Positions 6,803 to 15,219 of a stretch of 29,561 bases of DNA are shown piece by piece. A program made the position numbers and the translations under genes. The stretch is from assembly GCA_964540795.1 (NCBI GenBank), contig CAZINX010000023.1, forward strand, positions 1 to 29,561, in the 5' to 3' direction. Positions within the stretch are counted from its first letter, which is position 1; each line of letters starts with the position of its first letter. The DNA is from Dichotomicrobium sp964540795 (GTDB lineage: Bacteria; Pseudomonadota; Alphaproteobacteria; Rhizobiales; Rhodomicrobiaceae). Under the pieces are notes generated by a model. That model saw only the letters and a program-made list of their open reading frames with translations. It did not search any database and was not told where the DNA came from.

Positions 6803-7639
6803 TCAAGTGCGCAGCAGCTCGTTGATCGTGGTCTTCGCCCGCGTGCGCTCGTCCACGCGCTTGACGATCACGGCGCAATAAAGCGACGGGCCGGGCGAGC
6901 CGTCGGGTAGCGGCTTGCCGGGCATCGTGCCGGGCACCACGACGGAGAACGGCGGCACCTCGCCCATATGCACCTCGCCGGTGGTGCGGTCGATGATCTT
7001 CGTGGATGCGCCGAGATAGACGCCCATCGACAGCACCGAGCCTTCGCGCACGATCACGCCCTCGGCGACCTCCGCGCGCGCGCCGATGAAGCAGCCGTCC
7101 TCGATGATGACCGGGTTGGCTTGCAGCGGCTCCAGCACCCCGCCGATGCCTGCGCCGCCGGAGAGATGGACGTTCTTTCCGATCTGCGCGCAGCTGCCGA
7201 CCGTCGCCCAGGTATCGACCATCGTGCCTTCATCGACATAGGCGCCCAGGTTCACGAAGCAGGGCATCAGCACGACATTCGGCGCGATATAGGCGGAATG
7301 GCGCACAGCGCAGTTCGGCACGGCGCGAAAACCAGCCTCGCGGAAGCGCGCATCGTCCCAGCCGGCGAATTTCGAGGGCACCTTGTCCCACCAGCTCGCG
7401 CCGCCGGGGCCGCCGGAGATTGTCGTCATGTCGTTAAGCCGGAAGGAGAGCAGCACGGCCTTTTTCAGCCATTCGTTGACCTGCCAGCCCTCGGCGGTCG
7501 GCTCGGCCACGCGCGCTTCGCCTGCGTCGAGCATCTTCAGCGCGGCATCCACTGCCTCGCGCACCTGGCCCCGCGTGTCGTTGCTGATCTCGTCGCGCCG
7601 CTCGAATGCCTGCTCGATGACCCCGCGAATCTCCGTCAT
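6803..7639 (-). CDS. dapD: Tetrahydrodipicolinate N-succinyltransferase
   Basis: This enzyme transfers succinyl from succinyl-CoA to tetrahydrodipicolinate in the succinylase branch of lysine and meso-diaminopimelate synthesis. The length (278 residues) is normal. The N-terminal helical region is followed by the left-handed beta-helix built from hexapeptide repeats, seen around VVLMPCFVNLGAYVDEGTMVDTWATVGSCAQIGKNVHLSGGAGIGGV and IIEDGCFIGARAEVAEGVIV (the first quoted stretch is split in the protein by no gap but is given here only as its landmarks: AYVDEGTMVDTWATVGSC and IGKNVHLSGGAGIGGV). ATG 7639 overlaps the HAD gene's stop as ATGA and has GAGGGA upstream. dapE, which often follows in related genomes, is not in the window; a DUF433/DUF5615 pair takes that place. 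Confidence 0.96.
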   Translation of the reverse strand: MTEIRGVIEQAFERRDEISNDTRGQVREAVDAALKMLDAGEARVAEPTAEGWQVNEWLKKAVLLSFRLNDMTTISGGPGGASWWDKVPSKFAGWDDARFREAGFRAVPNCAVRHSAYIAPNVVLMPCFVNLGAYVDEGTMVDTWATVGSCAQIGKNVHLSGGAGIGGVLEPLQANPVIIEDGCFIGARAEVAEGVIVREGSVLSMGVYLGASTKIIDRTTGEVHMGEVPPFSVVVPGTMPGKPLPDGSPGPSLYCAVIVKRVDERTRAKTTINELLRT

Positions 7640-8424
7640 GCGCTTGTCCCTCGGTCCAGATCCTGTTCGCCGCCTGTTTCGCCGCCCGCGTCCGCCTTGT
7701 CAACGTCCGTGCGCGGGGTCACGACCGGCCCGAGCGCGGTCAGGAAGCCGGCGAGATTGTCAGTCAGATGATGGACATGCGGCGGCAACGGGCGGTCCGG
7801 GCTGATTGTCCGCTGCGCCGGGTGATCCTGGTAAGAGGAATGAACCAGCACCGTGACCATGCCCAGCGCATGAGCCGTCTCCAGGTTATGCGGCAGGTCC
7901 TCGAACATTGCCGAGCGGTCCGGCGCAATGCCATGCGCGGTACAGAAGCGGTCGAAGGCGTGGCGCGTCGGCTTCGGGATGTAATCCGACGAGGCGATGT
8001 CGAAGATGTCGTCGAAGACATGGAGCACGCCCAGCCTTTCCGCGACCCGCTCGGCATGGCGGCGCGAGCCGTTGGTGAAGATGTACCGCTTGCCGGGCAG
8101 CGCCTGAGCCGCTTCGGCCAGGTCCGGCGCGGGCTGGATCGGGCTGAGATCAATATCGTGGACATAATCAAGGAAGTCGGTCGGCTGGACGCCGTGCTGC
8201 TTTATCAAGCCAGCCAGCGTCGTGCCGAAGGTGTGATAGTAATGCTTCTGGATGCGCCGCGCCTCTTCCGGCACCACCTCCAGATAGCTGGCGATAAACT
8301 CGCCCATGCGCCGGTCAACCTGCAAAAACAGATTGCTCTCGGCCGGGTACAGCGTGTTGTCGAGGTCGAAAACCCAGGTATCGACCTTGCCAAAGGCCGC
8401 CAAACCGTCCGCGTTCGATGTCAT
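7636..8424 (-). CDS. HAD-family pyrimidine 5'-nucleotidase
   Basis: This 262-residue HAD phosphatase has the nucleophile motif FDLDNTLYP near residue 19, motif II IFTNGSRRHAERV, the motif III lysine in KPTRHAF, and motif IV MFEDLPHNLETA. The order and spacing fit the SDT1/pyrimidine 5'-nucleotidase group, which dephosphorylates UMP or CMP; substrate specificity is inferred. A poorly conserved acidic tail (GGETGGEQDLDRGTSA) is at the C-terminus. ATG 8424 has AAAGGA 5 nt upstream and overlaps the argB stop as ATGA. The argB–HAD–dapD order is a common alphaproteobacterial arrangement, so a link to arginine or lysine synthesis comes from context only. Confidence 0.9.
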   Translation of the reverse strand: MTSNADGLAAFGKVDTWVFDLDNTLYPAESNLFLQVDRRMGEFIASYLEVVPEEARRIQKHYYHTFGTTLAGLIKQHGVQPTDFLDYVHDIDLSPIQPAPDLAEAAQALPGKRYIFTNGSRRHAERVAERLGVLHVFDDIFDIASSDYIPKPTRHAFDRFCTAHGIAPDRSAMFEDLPHNLETAHALGMVTVLVHSSYQDHPAQRTISPDRPLPPHVHHLTDNLAGFLTALGPVVTPRTDVDKADAGGETGGEQDLDRGTSA

Positions 8425-9359
8425 GCGCGTCCTTTCATATCCGGCAGCGCGCCGGCTGTTTCGGCCTTCAGCAGAGTGCCCGCGCCATGCGCGGTGAACA
8501 ACTCCAGCAGCACGGCGTGGGGCACCTTGCCGTTGATAATCACGACGCCTTCCACCCCCGCTTCGACCGCGGCCATGCAGGTTTCGATCTTCGGGATCAT
8601 GCCGCCGGTGATGGTGCCGTCCGCGATCATGTCGCGCGCCTGGCCGGTCGTCAGCGACGGGACCAGCTCGCCCTTGGCATCCAGCACGCCCGGCACGTCT
8701 GTTAGCAGCAGCAGCCGCTTGGCCTTCATCGCCCCCGCAAGCGCGCCCGCAAAGGTGTCCGCATTGATATTGTAGGTCAGGCCGTCGCGCGCCACCCCGA
8801 GCGGCGCGACCACCGGAATCAGATCGCTTTCGGTGATGACATCGACGATATGCGGGTTCACCGCCTCCGGCTCCCCTACAAAGCCGAGGTCGATCAGCCG
8901 TTCGATGTTGGATTCGGGGTCGCGCACGGTGCGCTCCAGCTTGCGCGCGGTCATCAGGTTGGCGTCCTTGCCGGAGATGCCGCAGGCCTTGCCGCCGAAG
9001 CGGTTTATCATCGCCACGATCTGTTTGTTGATCGACCCGGCCAGGACCATCTCCACCACATCGACGGTCTCGCGGTCGGTGATGCGCAGGCCGTGGGCGA
9101 ACTGGCTCTCGATATTGAGCCGCTTTAGCAGCGACTGAATCTGTGGTCCGCCGCCATGGACCACGATTGGCCGGACGCCCGACTGCTTGAGCATGACGAT
9201 GTCGCGCGCGAAGGTCTCGCCCAGCGCCGGATCGCCCATCGCGTGTCCGCCATACTTCACCACCACGGTCTGGCGGTCATACCGCTGCATGTAGGGCAGC
9301 GCCTCCGACAGCACCTTGGCCTGCAGTGCCGGCAGAATTCCCTCACCGCTTTGCGACAT
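8421..9359 (-). CDS. argB: Acetylglutamate kinase
   Basis: ArgB phosphorylates N-acetyl-L-glutamate with ATP in the second step of arginine synthesis. This 312-residue protein shows VVKYGGHAMG (phosphate-binding lysine), VHGGGPQI, the GLRITDRETVDVVEMVL block, and the C-terminal TDVPGVLDAKGELVPSLT and GTITGGMIPKIETCMAAVEAGVEGVVIINGKVPHAVLLEL landmarks (quoted here as the separate motifs GTITGGMIPKIE and EGVVIINGKVPHA). ATG 9359 has GGAG and AGAGG just upstream. It is the first gene of the overlapping operon. engB, frequently just upstream of argB in related bacteria, is absent; the divergent Clp-N gene lies there instead. Confidence 0.97.
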   Translation of the reverse strand: MSQSGEGILPALQAKVLSEALPYMQRYDRQTVVVKYGGHAMGDPALGETFARDIVMLKQSGVRPIVVHGGGPQIQSLLKRLNIESQFAHGLRITDRETVDVVEMVLAGSINKQIVAMINRFGGKACGISGKDANLMTARKLERTVRDPESNIERLIDLGFVGEPEAVNPHIVDVITESDLIPVVAPLGVARDGLTYNINADTFAGALAGAMKAKRLLLLTDVPGVLDAKGELVPSLTTGQARDMIADGTITGGMIPKIETCMAAVEAGVEGVVIINGKVPHAVLLELFTAHGAGTLLKAETAGALPDMKGRA

Positions 9360-9445
9360 CCTCTACTCCTTGCCCTCCTTCATCTGAGTACCCGCCCTTG
9401 GTCCGCACGACAACCACGCCGCGCCCGCGCGCGGAAAATGACATA

Positions 9446-9485
9446 TCCCCAAGGCGCCGACATATTTCGGCTTCTGTCTTGGGGA
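9446..9485. promoter_or_regulatory. Nested hairpin in the argB / Clp-N gene divergent region
   Basis: TCCCCAAG at 9446–9453 pairs perfectly with CTTGGGGA at 9478–9485. Inside it GCCGA (9456–9460) pairs with TCGGC (9466–9470) across a 5-nt loop. No run of T follows on either strand, so an intrinsic terminator is unlikely. It could be a 5' leader structure of argB or an operator. The pairing is seen; the function is not known. Confidence 0.4.
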
Positions 9486-9561
9486 ATCGTGCGCATTATG
9501 CCACACACAAGCGTTCCGGTGGCTCAGGGGTAGGGCGGCTGCGGGAGAGGACAGTCTGCGT

Positions 9562-10977
9562 ATGACCGAACGGGCAAAAACCGTGAATGAGTTGCCGCAT
9601 TCGACTTATTTCGCCCACACCGTGCGGCGCGCCTATTCCGTCGCTGCCCGGCGCGGCAGCGCGGTGGTTGGGCTGGAGCACTTTCTGTACGCGCTGCTCG
9701 ATGACCCCGAAGCGCTCGCGCTGATGGAGGGCTGCGACGCGGACATCGCCTCGATCCGCGTCGAACTGGGCAGCGCGATCGAGAGAAATACGCCGCGCGA
9801 CCTCTTGGGCAGCGATGAGACTCCGCAGGCCGGAAAAGGGCTGCGCCATGTGCTGCAGGTGTCGCAGAAGGGCGCGCGCGAATCCGGCCGCTCGGAGGTG
9901 GACGGCGCGATCGCGCTCGCCGCGCTCGTCGGGCAGAGCGATGCGCCCGTGGCGCGGCTGCTGAACAAGCATGGCCTGAGCTTCGGCAAGGCGCTCGGGT
10001 GGATCGACGCGCAGAATGGGCGCGGACCTTCAGCGGTCGCCGCGCGGGCCACCCAAGCGCGACAGCCGCGCGCCCCCGGCCCGCAGCCAGCAACGACGCA
10101 GCAGACCGCGCGGCCGATGCCCCAGCCAGCGCCCGAGCGCGCCGTGCCCGCGAAGCGCGACGCCCCGCCGAGGCCGCGCAGCGTCAAAGGGCCCGAGCCG
10201 ACGCTGGAGGACATGCTGTCCACCATCCGCGATGTGATGGACGATGAAGAGGAAGCGCCGCCGCCTCGCGAGAAACCGCGCCCGCCGGCGCGAAAACCGG
10301 CGCAGCAGCCTGCCCATTCCGAGGCCAGCCCGCAGACGGCGAAGCGCGCGCCCGCGCCGGCGGAGACCCGGCAGCGGTCGGAGCCGAACGGCGCGGTTGG
10401 TCAGCAGCCAAAACGCCGGCGCGCCGCAAAGGCCGGATCGGAGGCGCAGGCCCCGTCGGTGCTCGGCAAGCTTGTCGAGCGCATCCCGCGCCAAATGCGT
10501 GAGGGCCAGCGCGAGCACATCGAGGTGCGCATCGCCCGCGAGGCTACGGAGGAGCTGGTGAGCGGCGTCCAGGGGCGCGGCGCGGCGCATGTGCACAGCG
10601 TGGCTGTCACGCGCGCCATGAGCCTTTATCTACGTGCGCCGGATGGCGGCTTCCTGATCGAGCCGCTGATGCCCGAGACGCAGTGGGTGTTCGACCGGCC
10701 CAGCTTTCTGGAGAGCGAGCCGTTCGGCCGCTGGGAGTGGATTGTGCTGCCGACGCAGCGCGGCAGCCGCAAGCTCCAGCTCGTGGCGGCGGCGCGCAGC
10801 GTCGACGACAACGGGATGATCGGAGACGTTGCGCTGCCGGAGCAGGTGATTGAGGTACGCGTGCGGATCAACTGGGCGCGCACCCTGCGCAAGGCAGCGC
10901 TATGGGCGGCGCTGGCGATCGCGGGCGGCGTCCTTGCGGAGGTCGGTAGCCGCTTCCTTCCCGGACTGCTGGGTTAG
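9562..10977 (+). CDS. Clp-N domain protein with PopZ-like motif, beta-rich domain and C-terminal membrane anchor
   Basis: This 471-residue protein has four parts. Residues 1–150 carry two Clp-N repeats (STYFAHTVRRAYSVAARRGS, VVGLEHFLYALL, then LRHVLQVSQKGARESGRSEV) as in the adaptor-binding N-terminus of ClpA/ClpB, but no AAA+ module follows. Residues 151–320 are a Pro/Ala/Arg-rich linker holding EPTLEDMLSTIRDVM (212–226) followed by acidic residues, which closely resembles the PopZ N-terminal motif (EPTMEEILASIRRII). Residues 325–440 alternate hydrophobic and polar positions and are probably beta-rich; they contain AMSLYLRAPDGGFLIEP and ALPEQVIEVRVRINW. One membrane segment (ALWAALAIAGGVLAEVG) ends the protein. 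GGGAGAGGA precedes ATG 9562. It may tether a Clp-like adaptor function to the membrane or the cell pole. The 3' end overlaps ubiB by 4 nt. Confidence 0.82.
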   Translation: MTERAKTVNELPHSTYFAHTVRRAYSVAARRGSAVVGLEHFLYALLDDPEALALMEGCDADIASIRVELGSAIERNTPRDLLGSDETPQAGKGLRHVLQVSQKGARESGRSEVDGAIALAALVGQSDAPVARLLNKHGLSFGKALGWIDAQNGRGPSAVAARATQARQPRAPGPQPATTQQTARPMPQPAPERAVPAKRDAPPRPRSVKGPEPTLEDMLSTIRDVMDDEEEAPPPREKPRPPARKPAQQPAHSEASPQTAKRAPAPAETRQRSEPNGAVGQQPKRRRAAKAGSEAQAPSVLGKLVERIPRQMREGQREHIEVRIAREATEELVSGVQGRGAAHVHSVAVTRAMSLYLRAPDGGFLIEPLMPETQWVFDRPSFLESEPFGRWEWIVLPTQRGSRKLQLVAAARSVDDNGMIGDVALPEQVIEVRVRINWARTLRKAALWAALAIAGGVLAEVGSRFLPGLLG

Positions 10978-12548
10978 CCGGCCCACATCTGCACCGCGAT
11001 CGCCGCAAGGGCCAGCGCGCCGGCCCAGATGCCGAGCCGCCCCCAGCGCCCGCGCCTGTCGGTCGCCGCGCCGAGCCGCCCGACTGTCTCGTCGTCCAGC
11101 CGCAAGCCGCCCTCGCTCATTTCCGCAAGGCTCTTGCCGACCCGGTTGGCCTGGTCCGACAGGCGCGGCACGGCGGCCAGGAATTCTGCCAGGCTGACCG
11201 CGCCTTCGGCAGCATCGCGCAGGCGGGCGCTCGCGCCCATTTCCGTGGTCATCCAGTCCCGCACCACCGGCTCGGCCGCTTCCCACATGTTCAGCCGAGG
11301 ATCGAGCGAGCGCGCGACGCCCTCGACCACAACCATCGTCTTCTGCAGCAGCAGCAGTTCGGGCCGCGTGCGCATATCGAACATCTCGGTGACTTCGAAA
11401 AGCTGGCCGAGGACCCGGCCCATGGAGATTTCCTCGGCCGTGCGGTCCTTAAGCGGCTCGCCAATGGCGCGCAGCGCCTGCGCGAAGGTCGCCACGTCCT
11501 GATGCGCCGGTACATAGCCGGCCTCGAAATGCACGCGGGCGCAGCGCATGTAGCTGCGCGTGAGAAAGCCGTAGAGGATTTCCGCGAGGAAGCGTTTTTC
11601 CTGCGGGCCGAGCCGCCCCATGATGCCGAAGTCGATGGCGATGATCCGCCCGCTGAGATCGACGAACAGGTTGCCCTGATGCATGTCGGCGTGGAAGAAG
11701 CCGTCGCGCATCGCGTGCTTGAGGAAGGCGCGGATGATGTTGGCGCCAAGCTGATGTCGGTCGAGGCCGGCGCGCTCGATCGCGGGAATGTCTCCCAGCG
11801 GGATCGCATCGACCCACTCGATCGTGAGCACCTGGCGCGAGGTGCGGGTCCAGTCGATTGCTGGCACGCGGAAGTCGGTGTCGCCATGCCGCGCGATGTT
11901 GTCGTGCATCTCCGACAGGCCGGCGGCCTCCATGCGCAGGTCCATCTCCAGCTCGACCCATTCGGCCAGCGTATCGACAACCGCGACCGGGCGCAGGCGG
12001 CGCGACGGGGCGTGCCATCGCTCGATCATGCGCGCGGCGAAATAAAACGTCTCCAGGTCGCGCCGGAAGCGGCGTTCGACGCCGGGGCGCAGCACCTTGA
12101 CGGCGACCTCGCGCGGCGGACCGCCGGGCTGCTTGATCGTCGCCTTATGCACCTGGGCAATGGAGGCCGCGGCGACGGGCGGGCCGAAGCTGTCGAACAG
12201 GGCCTCGACATCCACGCCGAACGCATTGGAAATGGCGCGCCTGGCATCCGCGGTCGGAAACGGCGGCAGCTTGTCGCGTAGCGCGGACAGCTCGCTGGCC
12301 AGTTCCAGCCCGACGATGTCCGGGCGCGTGGCCAGAAACTGCCCGAGCTTGATGTAGCTTGGGCCCAGCGCGGCGACGGCCTTCGAGAGATCGCCGGGCT
12401 TCGACGGCCGCGGACGCCCGATCCGCGTGCGCCGCAACAGCCCCAGCGGGCCGGGAACCGCTTTGTTATCGGGCAGGGCGCGCATGACATGCGGCAGCAG
12501 GACGAAGCCCGCGCGCGCCAGACGGTAGATGTGTAGCAGCGCCTTCAC
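10974..12548 (-). CDS. ubiB: Ubiquinone biosynthesis protein UbiB (ABC1/ADCK atypical kinase)
   Basis: UbiB is the membrane-associated atypical kinase/ATPase that supports ubiquinone synthesis. This 524-residue protein has the family signature KLGQFLATRPD (from residue 67), the alanine-rich nucleotide loop PPVAAASIAQVHKAT, the VAVKVLRPGV lysine, the catalytic loop HADMHQGNLFV and the IDFGIMG metal motif. A C-terminal membrane segment (LGIWAGALALAAIAVQMW) anchors it. The start appears to be GTG 12548, with no strong Shine-Dalgarno. It lies 40 nt downstream of ubiE on the same strand, a classic operon in alphaproteobacteria. Its end overlaps the convergent Clp-N gene. Confidence 0.95.
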   Translation of the reverse strand: MKALLHIYRLARAGFVLLPHVMRALPDNKAVPGPLGLLRRTRIGRPRPSKPGDLSKAVAALGPSYIKLGQFLATRPDIVGLELASELSALRDKLPPFPTADARRAISNAFGVDVEALFDSFGPPVAAASIAQVHKATIKQPGGPPREVAVKVLRPGVERRFRRDLETFYFAARMIERWHAPSRRLRPVAVVDTLAEWVELEMDLRMEAAGLSEMHDNIARHGDTDFRVPAIDWTRTSRQVLTIEWVDAIPLGDIPAIERAGLDRHQLGANIIRAFLKHAMRDGFFHADMHQGNLFVDLSGRIIAIDFGIMGRLGPQEKRFLAEILYGFLTRSYMRCARVHFEAGYVPAHQDVATFAQALRAIGEPLKDRTAEEISMGRVLGQLFEVTEMFDMRTRPELLLLQKTMVVVEGVARSLDPRLNMWEAAEPVVRDWMTTEMGASARLRDAAEGAVSLAEFLAAVPRLSDQANRVGKSLAEMSEGGLRLDDETVGRLGAATDRRGRWGRLGIWAGALALAAIAVQMWAG

Positions 12549-12588
12549 GCCTGAACGTTGCCCCCGCCGTTACGCGGTATTCGTTGTT

Positions 12589-13368
12589 TCAGAGCCGCCA
12601 GCCCGAGTGGATCGCGGCGATCCCGCCGGTGAGGTTGCGGTACTGGACGCGCGCAAAGCCTGCCGCCTTCACCTCATCCGCGAAGGTGTCCTGATCCGGG
12701 AACCGCGCGATGCTTTCAACGAGATATTGATACGCCTCGCGCTCGCCGGCGACTGCCTTGCCGAGCCGTGGTATGACATGAAACGAATAAAGTTCGTAAA
12801 TGTCGTCCAGAATCGGGGCCTGCACCTGCGAGAATTCCAGGCATAAAAAGCGCCCGCCGGGGCGTAGCACGCGGTATGCCTCGGCCAGCGCGCGGTCGCG
12901 GCCGGTCACGTTGCGGATGCCGAACGCGATGGTGTAGGCGTCGAAGCTGCGGTCGGGAAACGGCAGCGCCTCCGCATTGCCCTGAACGAAATCGAGCCGC
13001 CGCGCCAGCGCCGTGCCAGCGAAGCGCCGGCGTCCGGCATCGAGCATCTGTGCGGAGATATCGCAGATCACCGCCGTCGCCTGCGGGCTGGTCGCGTTCA
13101 GGAAGCGCCGCGCGATGTCGCCCGTGCCGCCCGCGACGTCGATCAGCCGGAAGGCGCGGTCCTTGGGCGGGGCGAGCCAGGCGATCATGTCGTCTTTCCA
13201 CAGCCGGTGGAGCCCGCCCGACATGAGATCGTTCATCAGGTCGTAGCGGTCGGCGACCCGCGCGAACACACTGTTGACCAGCGCCTGCCGCTCGGCGGCG
13301 CGAACCTGCCTGAACCCGAAGCTCGCCGTATCCGATGTGTCTGATTTGATCGTATTATCGTTCGTCAT
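12589..13368 (-). CDS. ubiE: Demethylmenaquinone/2-methoxy-6-polyprenyl-1,4-benzoquinol methylase
   Basis: UbiE is the SAM-dependent C-methyltransferase of ubiquinone (and menaquinone) synthesis. The 259 residues from ATG 13368 show FARVADRYDLMNDLMSGGLH at the N-terminus, the SAM motif LIDVAGGTGDIA, the acidic DISAQML, and the UbiE signature YRVLRPGGRFLCLEFS with YELYSFHVIPRLG following. An in-frame ATG at 13380 would add four residues; neither start has a clear ribosome-binding site. It is followed by ubiB and diverges from mutM, the order seen in many alphaproteobacteria. Ubiquinone is the electron donor of the cytochrome bd oxidase encoded nearby. Confidence 0.95.
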   Translation of the reverse strand: MTNDNTIKSDTSDTASFGFRQVRAAERQALVNSVFARVADRYDLMNDLMSGGLHRLWKDDMIAWLAPPKDRAFRLIDVAGGTGDIARRFLNATSPQATAVICDISAQMLDAGRRRFAGTALARRLDFVQGNAEALPFPDRSFDAYTIAFGIRNVTGRDRALAEAYRVLRPGGRFLCLEFSQVQAPILDDIYELYSFHVIPRLGKAVAGEREAYQYLVESIARFPDQDTFADEVKAAGFARVQYRNLTGGIAAIHSGWRL

Positions 13369-13459
13369 GCGCGCGACCATAGCGCAGGGGGCGGGCTGTT
13401 GCTATCGTTTGCGCGCCCGCGCCCAGAGACGAAATCGCGCAGCGGAGCCCTGGTCCTCA

Positions 13460-14359
13460 ATGCCTGAACTGCCCGAAGTCGAAACCGTTCGCCGCGGCCT
13501 TGCGCCGGTGATGGAGGGCGCGCGCTTTTCCGCGGTGGAGCTGCGCCGGGCGGACTTGCGGTTTCCGTTCCCTGACGGCTTCGTGCAGCATCTCGTCGGG
13601 CAGCGGGTGGGGAAGCTGGCGCGGCGCGCGAAGTATCTGCTGGCGCACACCGACAACATCGTGCTGCTCATGCATCTGGGCATGAGCGGACGGTTCTCGA
13701 TCACCGCGCCGGCGAAGAGCGCGCCGCTGAGCGCCGCCCCGGTGCAACCGGGCGCGTTCGTTCAGGCAGCGGGTCATCTTCCGGCCCACGACCACGTCGT
13801 CTTCGATTTCGACTCGGGCGCGCGGGTCATCTACAACGATGCGCGGCGCTTCGGCTACATGACGCTGATGACGGCCGAAGAAATGGATACGCATCCCCTG
13901 CTGCGCGACCTGGGGCCGGAGCCGCTCGGCGACGAGATGTCGCCCGCCTGTCTGACGGCACGCGCACGCGGGCGCATCCAGCCGTTGAAGAGTTTCCTGC
14001 TGGACCAGCGGAATGTCGCGGGTCTCGGCAACATTTATGTCTGCGAGGCGTTGTTCCGGGCGCGCCTTTCGCCTTTCGCGCCGGCCGGGACGCTGGCCAC
14101 GGCCGCCGGGCGGCCCTCGGCGGGCGCGAAGCGGCTGGCCGCGGCGATCCCCGAGGTGCTGCGCGAAGCGATCGCTGCTGGCGGTTCCAGCCTGCGCGAT
14201 CATCGCCGCGCGGATGGCGCGCTGGGGTATTTCCAGCATTCCTTCGCCGTGTACGACCGCGAGGGCGAACCCTGCCCGCGCCGGGATTGCAGTGGATCGG
14301 TGCGCCGCGAGGTTCAAAACGGCCGTTCAACCTTCTATTGTCCGCGCTGCCAGCGATAA
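13460..14359 (+). CDS. mutM: Formamidopyrimidine-DNA glycosylase
   Basis: MutM (Fpg) removes 8-oxoguanine and formamidopyrimidines and nicks the abasic site. The 299-residue protein begins MPELPEVETVRRGL, so the catalytic N-terminal proline is intact and fixes the start at 13460 although the frame is open from 13274. The lysine segment GKLARRAKYLL, the H2TH region (LLDQRNVAGLGNIYVCEALF) and the C-terminal zinc finger (C-P-R-R-D-C ... FYCPRCQR) are all present. The wider first cysteine pair is usual in alphaproteobacterial Fpg. It is followed by the enoyl-CoA hydratase 34 nt later. Confidence 0.97.
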   Translation: MPELPEVETVRRGLAPVMEGARFSAVELRRADLRFPFPDGFVQHLVGQRVGKLARRAKYLLAHTDNIVLLMHLGMSGRFSITAPAKSAPLSAAPVQPGAFVQAAGHLPAHDHVVFDFDSGARVIYNDARRFGYMTLMTAEEMDTHPLLRDLGPEPLGDEMSPACLTARARGRIQPLKSFLLDQRNVAGLGNIYVCEALFRARLSPFAPAGTLATAAGRPSAGAKRLAAAIPEVLREAIAAGGSSLRDHRRADGALGYFQHSFAVYDREGEPCPRRDCSGSVRREVQNGRSTFYCPRCQR

Positions 14360-14393
14360 TGCGAGGCAGGGGATCACAAGGGGGAGTTCTCCA

Positions 14394-15167
14394 ATGACTT
14401 ACGAGACAATCATCGTCGAAAAGCGCGGACGCGTCGGTCTCATCACGCTGAACCGGCCTGAAGCGCTCAACGCGCTGAACGAAACGATGATGCTCGAACT
14501 CGGCCGCGCGCTCGATTCCTTCGAGTCGGAGGCGAATGTCGGCTGCATCGTCATTACCGGTTCCGAGCGCGCCTTCGCCGCGGGCGCGGACATCAAGGAA
14601 ATGCAGGAGAAGGTCTTCCCGGCGACCTATCGCGACGACTTTCTGAGCACATGGGATCGGGTTGCGCGCACGCGCAAGCCCGTGATCGCCGCGGTGTCCG
14701 GCTATGCGCTCGGCGGCGGCTGCGAACTGGCGATGATGTGCGACTTCATCCTCGCATCGCCCACGGCCAAGTTCGGCCAGCCGGAGATCGCGCTGGGCAT
14801 CATCCCCGGCGCGGGCGGCACCCAGCGGCTCACGCACGCGGTCGGCAAGGCGAAGGCGATGGAGATGTGTCTGACCGGCCGCAACATGAACGCCGAGGAG
14901 GCCGAGCGCGCCGGGCTGGTCAGCCGTGTCGTGGCAAGCGGCGATCTGGTCGAGGAAGCGGTCCGCACGGCCGAGAGGATTGCCGACATGTCCATGCCCG
15001 CGGTGATGATGGCGAAGGAAAGCATCAACAATGCATTCGAAATGAGCCTGACCGCGGGCGCGCGCACCGAGCGCCGCCTGTTCCACAGCCTGTTCGCCAC
15101 GGCGGACCAGAAGGAAGGCATGGCGGCATTTGCGGAAAAACGCAGTCCACAGTTCAAGCACAAGTAA
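14394..15167 (+). CDS. Enoyl-CoA hydratase
   Basis: This 257-residue crotonase-family protein hydrates trans-2-enoyl-CoA in fatty-acid beta-oxidation or related acyl-CoA pathways. It shows the N-terminal LITLNRPEALNALN, the first oxyanion-hole segment AFAAGADIKEM, the second YALGGGCELAMMCD, and the glutamate-containing PEIALGIIPGAGGTQRL. The C-terminal KEGMAAFAEKRSPQF is typical of short-chain enoyl-CoA hydratases. GGGGGAG ends about 9 nt before ATG 14394. It is probably co-transcribed with mutM. In many relatives this gene is followed by rpsT and dnaA; here cydA follows instead. Confidence 0.95.
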   Translation: MTYETIIVEKRGRVGLITLNRPEALNALNETMMLELGRALDSFESEANVGCIVITGSERAFAAGADIKEMQEKVFPATYRDDFLSTWDRVARTRKPVIAAVSGYALGGGCELAMMCDFILASPTAKFGQPEIALGIIPGAGGTQRLTHAVGKAKAMEMCLTGRNMNAEEAERAGLVSRVVASGDLVEEAVRTAERIADMSMPAVMMAKESINNAFEMSLTAGARTERRLFHSLFATADQKEGMAAFAEKRSPQFKHK

Positions 15168-15205
15168 CAAGTATCTGGCAGGTTGCGCGTGAACGAAGCC
15201 CCAAA

Positions 15206-15219
15206 TTGACAATGATCAA
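15206..15219. promoter_or_regulatory. FNR/FixK/Anr-type box upstream of cydA
   Basis: TTGAC-AATG-ATCAA matches the CRP/FNR-family consensus TTGAT-N4-ATCAA at 9 of 10 conserved positions, and the C is tolerated in FixK/Anr sites. It is 91 bp upstream of the cydA start. A possible -35 TTGACC at 15247–15252 would place the box near -70, a position used by class I activators. Low-oxygen activation is inferred. Confidence 0.6.

Noticed and set aside
9510..9560. tRNA-like stretch (GTGGCTCAGGGGTAGGGCGG)
   Set aside because: It resembles a D-arm A-box, but there is no anticodon arm, no T-arm GTTCGAATC and no acceptor pairing before the Clp-N gene begins.
13457..15212. Two long minus-strand frames over mutM and enoyl-CoA hydratase
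   Set aside because: Both coding sequences on the plus strand have full catalytic motifs; the antisense frames have none.
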